Below, piece by piece: positions 59,397 through 64,000 of a stretch of DNA of 64,000 bases. The DNA lies in NCBI GenBank assembly GCA_016787525.1, contig JAEUUP010000136.1:1-64000 (forward strand), written 5' to 3'. The position numbers were made by a program, and so were the translations under genes. The notes beneath the pieces were generated by a model. It was not told the DNA's origin. It was given only the letters and a program-made list of their open reading frames with translations, and made no database searches. Origin of the DNA: Saprospiraceae bacterium. Lineage in GTDB: Bacteria > Bacteroidota > Bacteroidia > Chitinophagales > Saprospiraceae. Each line of letters starts with the position of its first letter. Within the stretch, counting starts at the first letter, position 1.

Positions 59397-62300
59397 ATGA
59401 AAGTTCTGCTAAAAGTTAGTATGATTCTGTTCTTTTGCTTGATGGCGGCAGTGGGTTTTGCGCAAAATCGTACGATTGCGGGAACTGTCGTTTCAGCAGA
59501 TGATCAACAACCGCTTGTCGGTGTTTCAGTCGTTGTAAAAGGTACATCGAATGGGACAATAACCGATGTGGATGGCAAGTACAGCCTTTCTGTGCCAGAA
59601 AAATCAATCCTCGTGTTTTCTTATGTTGGTTATGTGTCAGCAGAAGAAACACTTGATGGTCGCTCAAGCATTAATGTGAGTTTGAAAGTCGGCGCAGACG
59701 TGTTGAATGAGTTGGTTGTGACGGGTTATGGTACACAGCTCAAACGTACATTGACGGGCAATATCGCCAAAATCAAATCAAAAGACTTACAAGACGTGCC
59801 TGTGACTTCTGTTGACCAAGCTTTGCAAGGTAAAGCAGCAGGTGTGCAAATCAATGCGGGTACAGGTAAGTTGGGACAAGCGTCGCAAATCCGCATCCGT
59901 GGTCAATCTTCTGTGTCAGCATCGAATGAACCACTTTTTGTGGTGGACGGTGTGCCTATCACAAATAATAACCTTTCGATTGAAGGCGGTGCAACCAATC
60001 CCTTATCAGACATCAATATCAATGACATCGAATCGCTTGAGATTTTAAAAGATGCTTCTGCGGCTGCAATTTATGGTGCACGTGGGGCAAATGGTGTTAT
60101 TTTGATTACAACCAAAAGAGGCAAAAGCGGCAAAACAACCGTTACTTTTGGTGCACAATACGGTAATAGTAAACCAACACGCAAAGTGCAGTTTTTGAAT
60201 ACGCAGCAATACATTGATTACTATCTAAAAGCTGCGGCAAACTCTGACCGTATCGAAGGGCTTCCTGTCAGTGACCCCGATTCTTATACGACCTATATGG
60301 AAGGCTTCTTGAAAGATTATAGCCTCGATACGTATAAAACAGGCAGTCAGTTCGATACAAACTGGGGCGATTTATCATTCCAAGATGCACCTCATGGACA
60401 ATATGATTTAGGAATCCAAGGTGGCAATGAAAAAACGACGTTCTATATGTCGGGTCAGTTTTTAGACCAAAAAGGTATTTTAATTGGCAATGCTTTCAAT
60501 CGTATGTCGGGTCGTGTTAGTGTGGATCATAAAGCTTTCAGTTGGTTGAAAGTGGGTATCAGCACCAATATCACGCGTTCATTGAACAATCGTCTGTCAG
60601 GCGACCGTCAGTTTGACAATCCCATGCAAATGGTAGCATTGCCGCCTATTGCTCCTGCCATCAATCCAAATACAGGTTTGCCAACAGGTTCGACTTTAGA
60701 AGATTTGGAATTGCCCAACTACTACAATCCACTCATCAACTTGGGCAATGCATACTATAATGCAACTGTACACCGCAATTTGAGCCAAGCTTATGGTCAA
60801 GTTTTCCTTTTGCCTGGTTTGGATTTCCGTTCTGAATTGGCTCTCGATTTACTCAACCAACAAGAAGAACAATACTACAATAGCCGTACACAACGCAATT
60901 TCAGCGCACCAAATGGCTATGGTTTGAATCGTTTTGTTCGCGTTGAAAACTATAACTGGGACAACTACTTGACATATAATAAAGACTTAGGAAAAATCGC
61001 TGTTAATGCCGTATTGGGTATGGGTTATCAACAATCACAAACTAAACGGTCATTTATCGAAGGTCAGGACTTCCCTTCTGATTCTTACAAATACATTGCA
61101 AGTGCTGCCCGCAAAACAGATGGTAGTTCATCACAAACAGACTTCCGCTTTGTTTCTTATTTTGGACGTACCAATTTCAATCTATTTAGCCGTTTCTTGG
61201 TGGGTTTGAGTGCACGTGTTGATGGGTCATCACGTTTCGGTGTAAACAACAGATACGGCTTCTTTCCTTCTGCCTCTTTGGGTTGGGTCATGACAGAAGA
61301 ATCATTCTTGAAAAGCGTCAAACCTTTGAGCTTCTTGAAATTACGTGCCAGCTATGGTCGCACAGGTAATGCCGATGTGGTGTCAGCAGCCGTGCGTCGC
61401 GATATTGACAACTTCCCTCAGTTGGGTTTGTTTACAGGTGATGCCGCTTATGGTGCATTGGCAGGACAACGCCCTTCTCAATTGGCAAATCCCGATTTGA
61501 GTTGGGAAACAACAAACCAATTCGACGGTGGTATTGACTTTGGCTTCTTTAAAGACAGAATAACAGGTGAAGTTGACTATTACATCAAAAAAACATCAGG
61601 CTTGTTGTTGAACGTCAATGTTCCTGGTACAAGTGGTTTCTCAACACAGTTCAGAAATGTTGGTAAACTGGAAAATAAAGGTGTAGAGGTCGTATTGAAT
61701 ACCAACAACTTAGTCGGTGACTTCAAATGGACAACAACTTTCAATTTTGCTGCCAATAGAAACAAAATCACTGACTTACAAGGTCAAATCATCGAAGGTG
61801 GCTTGAATAATATGAGCCGTGCAGTCGAAGGTCAGCCTTTAGGTGTTTATTTCACAGCCGAATACGCAGGTGTTGACCCTGCCAATGGCGATGCTTTGTG
61901 GTACAAAAATACCAAAAACACAGACGGCACTTTTGACCGCACAACCACCAACACATACAGCCAAGCGCAAAGGGTTGTTGTCGGTAGCCCACTACCTAAA
62001 TGGATAGGCTCTTTGGGCAACACATTCAGCTACAAAGGTTTTGATTTGCGCATATTCTTCAACGGTGTATTTGGTAATAAACTCAACTGGTACGGTGTGG
62101 GTCGTTTCTCATCTGCCAACGGTCGTTTTGAGGACAATCAAACAGTTGACCAATTGAACTCTTGGACAAAAGACAATACCAATACCAATATTCCAGAAGC
62201 ACGTTTGTTCTACAACAATGGCGCACAACCATCAAGCCGTTTTATCGTAGATGGTCAGTTCATTCGTTTGCGCGAATTGACTTTGTCTTACAATTTGCCA

Positions 62301-62501
62301 AAAAGTCTGATTCAAAAAGCCAACATGAGCAATTGCCGTGTATTTGTAACAGGTTTAAATCTGGCGACTTTCACCAAATATGTCGGTTGGGACCCAGAGG
62401 TGAATGCCGATGACATCGTTACAAACATTGCCCAAGGTTATGACTTTTATACCGCGCCACAACCTAAAACACTATTGTTCGGTTTGAATGTTGCCTTCTA
62501 A
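59397..62501 (+). CDS. SusC/RagA-family TonB-dependent outer-membrane receptor
   Basis: 1034 residues from ATG 59397. Signal peptide (ends G-F-A-Q), carboxypeptidase-regulatory-like domain (I-A-G-T-V-V...G-K-Y-S-L-S-V, residues about 25-100), TonB box region (L-N-E-L-V-V-T-G-Y-G-T), plug (A-L-Q-G-K-A-A-G-V-Q-I, Y-G-A-R-G-A-N-G-V-I-L), then a long beta barrel. Imports oligosaccharide or peptide with the SusD partner encoded next. No glycoside hydrolase is visible in the window, so the substrate is open. No decamer lies inside; one follows 14 bases past the stop (62515). Confidence 0.94.
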   Translation: MKVLLKVSMILFFCLMAAVGFAQNRTIAGTVVSADDQQPLVGVSVVVKGTSNGTITDVDGKYSLSVPEKSILVFSYVGYVSAEETLDGRSSINVSLKVGADVLNELVVTGYGTQLKRTLTGNIAKIKSKDLQDVPVTSVDQALQGKAAGVQINAGTGKLGQASQIRIRGQSSVSASNEPLFVVDGVPITNNNLSIEGGATNPLSDININDIESLEILKDASAAAIYGARGANGVILITTKRGKSGKTTVTFGAQYGNSKPTRKVQFLNTQQYIDYYLKAAANSDRIEGLPVSDPDSYTTYMEGFLKDYSLDTYKTGSQFDTNWGDLSFQDAPHGQYDLGIQGGNEKTTFYMSGQFLDQKGILIGNAFNRMSGRVSVDHKAFSWLKVGISTNITRSLNNRLSGDRQFDNPMQMVALPPIAPAINPNTGLPTGSTLEDLELPNYYNPLINLGNAYYNATVHRNLSQAYGQVFLLPGLDFRSELALDLLNQQEEQYYNSRTQRNFSAPNGYGLNRFVRVENYNWDNYLTYNKDLGKIAVNAVLGMGYQQSQTKRSFIEGQDFPSDSYKYIASAARKTDGSSSQTDFRFVSYFGRTNFNLFSRFLVGLSARVDGSSRFGVNNRYGFFPSASLGWVMTEESFLKSVKPLSFLKLRASYGRTGNADVVSAAVRRDIDNFPQLGLFTGDAAYGALAGQRPSQLANPDLSWETTNQFDGGIDFGFFKDRITGEVDYYIKKTSGLLLNVNVPGTSGFSTQFRNVGKLENKGVEVVLNTNNLVGDFKWTTTFNFAANRNKITDLQGQIIEGGLNNMSRAVEGQPLGVYFTAEYAGVDPANGDALWYKNTKNTDGTFDRTTTNTYSQAQRVVVGSPLPKWIGSLGNTFSYKGFDLRIFFNGVFGNKLNWYGVGRFSSANGRFEDNQTVDQLNSWTKDNTNTNIPEARLFYNNGAQPSSRFIVDGQFIRLRELTLSYNLPKSLIQKANMSNCRVFVTGLNLATFTKYVGWDPEVNADDIVTNIAQGYDFYTAPQPKTLLFGLNVAF

Positions 62502-62577
62502 TGAGCGCAACATACCCCTCAGTATATTCATGGCTTAAAGCCGTTTTTTATTTTTTAATAAAGAAATTTAAACTAAA

Positions 62578-63933
62578 ATGATAAAAAATATCAAATATTG
62601 GTTCTTCGGTTGCGGTATCGCTTTGACAGCTATGTCTTGCGATGGCAAACTCGATGTTGACCCAACACAGAGTATCAGCGAAACAAATGCCTTAGCCACT
62701 GAAAAAGACGTTCAAGTCACTTTGATTGGTGCATACGATGGCATGTCTGATGGCGATGTGTATGGCGGTGGCTTCCAATTCACTACCGAACTCTTGGGTG
62801 ACGACCGTGAAGTGTTATTCGGTGGTACATTCACCAATATGGACGAAATCTGGCGCAAAACCATCACCACAGGCAATTCACAAACCCAAGCGACATGGCT
62901 TGACTCTTACAATGCCATCAATCGCGCCAACAACGTTTTGAGCGCATTAGATAAAGTCAGTGCTGCCAACAAAAATACAATAGAGGGTCAAGCCCGATTC
63001 ATCAGAGGAGCTATTTACTTCCAATTGGTCAAACTCTGGGGCAAAGCTTGGGGCGATGGCGACAATTCTGCCAATCCGGGTGTGCCACTCGTATTGACAC
63101 CTACTCGCGGTATTTCTGACAAAGACAATGTGGCAAGAGCATCCGTCGCACAAGTATATGCACAAGTCATTGATGATTTGACAAAAGCTAAAACCCTCTT
63201 GACAGACGAAGACTCAGGCTTTGCGACAAGTGCAGCAGCGACTGCCTTATTGTCACGAGTGTATCTGATGCAGCAAGATTACACAAAGGCACGTGACGCA
63301 GCCAACGAAGTCATCACTAAAAGTGGCAAATCATTGGTTTCGTCTTTTGCCAGTGTCTTTTTGGATGATGAAAACGACGACGAGGTCATCTGGCGCGTCA
63401 TCGTTTCTGACCAAGACGGCACAAATAGCTTAAAAACATTCTATGCTTCGACAGGTAATCAAGGTCGCGGCGATGTACGTGTTCAAAACAAACATTTACA
63501 ATTGTACGCACCCGATACATTGACAGATGCACGAGCCAAGTTCTTCACAGCCCAAGGCAGCAACCGTTTGACATCTAAGTTTAACCAACGCTTTACAGAT
63601 GTCATCGTCATCCGATTGGCTGAAATGTATTTGACGCGCGCCGAATGCAATTTCCGTTTGGCTACAACTGTGGGTGCAACACCTCTTGCCGACATCAACA
63701 CGATTCGGAGCCGTGCAGGTGCTTCTAATTTGACAGCTGCTAACCTCAATTTAGCAGCCATCTTAAAAGAACGCAAACTTGAACTAGCCTTTGAAGGTTT
63801 GCAACTCGACGATGTGAAGCGTACACGCAGCTCAGTTGGCACTCTATCTTGGAATGCGAACACTTTGGTTGTCCCTATTCCGCAACGCGAAATAGATACG
63901 AACAAGAGCTTAACGCAAAATCCAGGTTATTGA
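62578..63933 (+). CDS. SusD/RagB-family outer-membrane lipoprotein
   Basis: 451 residues. Lipoprotein signal with Cys near residue 21 (T-A-M-S-C-D-G), then L-D-V-D-P-T-Q-S-I-S typical of SusD N-termini, TPR-like helices (R-F-I-R-G-A-I-Y-F-Q-L-V-K-L-W-G) and the C-terminal R-K-L-E-L-A-F-E-G-L-Q-L-D-D-V-K-R. It caps the SusC barrel and binds the nutrient. 76 bp downstream of SusC, same operon. A decamer (63945) lies 12 bases past the stop. Confidence 0.94.
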   Translation: MIKNIKYWFFGCGIALTAMSCDGKLDVDPTQSISETNALATEKDVQVTLIGAYDGMSDGDVYGGGFQFTTELLGDDREVLFGGTFTNMDEIWRKTITTGNSQTQATWLDSYNAINRANNVLSALDKVSAANKNTIEGQARFIRGAIYFQLVKLWGKAWGDGDNSANPGVPLVLTPTRGISDKDNVARASVAQVYAQVIDDLTKAKTLLTDEDSGFATSAAATALLSRVYLMQQDYTKARDAANEVITKSGKSLVSSFASVFLDDENDDEVIWRVIVSDQDGTNSLKTFYASTGNQGRGDVRVQNKHLQLYAPDTLTDARAKFFTAQGSNRLTSKFNQRFTDVIVIRLAEMYLTRAECNFRLATTVGATPLADINTIRSRAGASNLTAANLNLAAILKERKLELAFEGLQLDDVKRTRSSVGTLSWNANTLVVPIPQREIDTNKSLTQNPGY

Positions 63934-63968
63934 TCATTTCCTACCCCCTCAGTATCAGCATAAAAAAT

Positions 63969-63998
63969 GAGGCAGTCTCGTCATTTGAGACTGTCTCT
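63969..63998 (+). terminator. Terminator after SusD
   Basis: Stem GAGGCAGTCTC / GAGACTGTCTC (one mismatch) followed by T residues, 36 bp past the stop codon; the T run may continue beyond the window. Confidence 0.75.
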
Positions 63999-64000
63999 TT

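Larger units (their letters stand above)
586..63953. repeat. Dispersed decamer TACTGAGGGG (70 exact core copies)
   Basis: Counted by eye as the core ACTGAGGGG or its complement. Plus orientation in the giant gene: 11329, 11582, 12488, 13919, 14165, 14663, 15419, 15665, 15920, 16670, 16916, 19094, 20647, 20878. Plus elsewhere: 21811, 24447, 24711, 24824, 26823, 29522, 29929, 30369, 31273, 35488, 36042, 36884, 38163, 39062, 40802, 43143, 43341, 43760, 44229, 45160, 46179, 47287, 48468, 49667, 50443, 53721, 57360, 58060. Minus in the giant gene: 586, 823, 1060, 1297, 1534, 1771, 2008, 2734, 3694, the 480-spaced series 4894-8734, 9445, 10547, 18295. Minus elsewhere: 40270, 41513, 51692, 56727, 58569, 62515, 63945. 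All except 56727 have T before the core. Near matches lie at about 24171, 40073 and 58256. Confidence 0.95.

Noticed and set aside
61410..61420. CCCTCAGTT in the SusC gene as a decamer
   Set aside because: It lacks one C and has T instead of A after the core; eight of nine bases is not enough, and SusC otherwise has no copies.

Overview
Organism: this is a Bacteroidota chromosome segment, probably from the Saprospirales/Chitinophagales/Cytophagales side of the phylum. Evidence is a giant type IX secretion (T9SS) adhesin with a gliding-motility-type C-terminal sorting domain, a SusC/SusD pair, DUF3857, DUF4296 and DUF5694 families, a Bacteroidota-type promoter element (TAnnTTTG), and XisH/XisI and DUF6169 genes. 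The exact genus cannot be read from the window. No rRNA, tRNA or CRISPR array was seen.

Layout: (1) 1-21.8 kb is the 3' part of one enormous repeat adhesin gene (HYR/Ig-like repeats, then SprB repeats, then a T9SS type B sorting domain). (2) 22.1-31.2 kb holds ordinary accessory genes: DUF3857 transglutaminase-like protein, lone ABC ATPase, FucP/GluP-type sugar permease, serine esterase, FAD monooxygenase with a Crp-family regulator, and an unknown protein ending in a carboxypeptidase-regulatory-like domain. (3) 31.5-40.1 kb is an AT-rich defence/toxin-antitoxin-like island: a 1308-aa SAMD9-like STAND NTPase, XisI with an amputated XisH, a broken retropepsin, a TPR operon and its decayed copy, a broken DUF6169 gene and a VapBC-like pair. 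Many of these units are separated by near-identical hairpins followed by the motif described below. (4) 40.2-44.8 kb is core-like: PhoR/PhoB-type two-component system, DUF4296 lipoprotein, SixA phosphatase, SWIM-finger protein. (5) 45-56.7 kb has minus-strand accessory genes separated by large nested inverted-repeat elements, plus remnants of a tyrosine recombinase and a predicted PD-(D/E)XK nuclease. (6) 56.9-64 kb holds an ABC-F ATPase and a SusC/SusD nutrient-uptake operon.

Most unusual signal: the asymmetric decamer TACTGAGGGG is scattered through the window. I found 70 exact copies of its 9-base core ACTGAGGGG by eye on both strands, 69 with the leading T; about 0.1 copies of the decamer would be expected by chance. 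Copies lie inside genes, read as T-E-G, L-R-G, P-S-V or P-L-S depending on frame and strand, and between genes, typically 7-70 bases past a stop codon. Outside the giant gene, 28 of 35 copies face the same way regardless of gene direction. In two unrelated genes the motif is split at exactly the same point (TACT^GAGGGG) by the same 21-base two-hairpin element, in frame, adding seven residues. Shorter relatives of that element sit at hairpin tips in the nested inverted repeats. This looks like a genome-wide recognition sequence (uptake-, Chi-, KOPS- or HIP-like) together with a micro-mobile element. Its function is inference.
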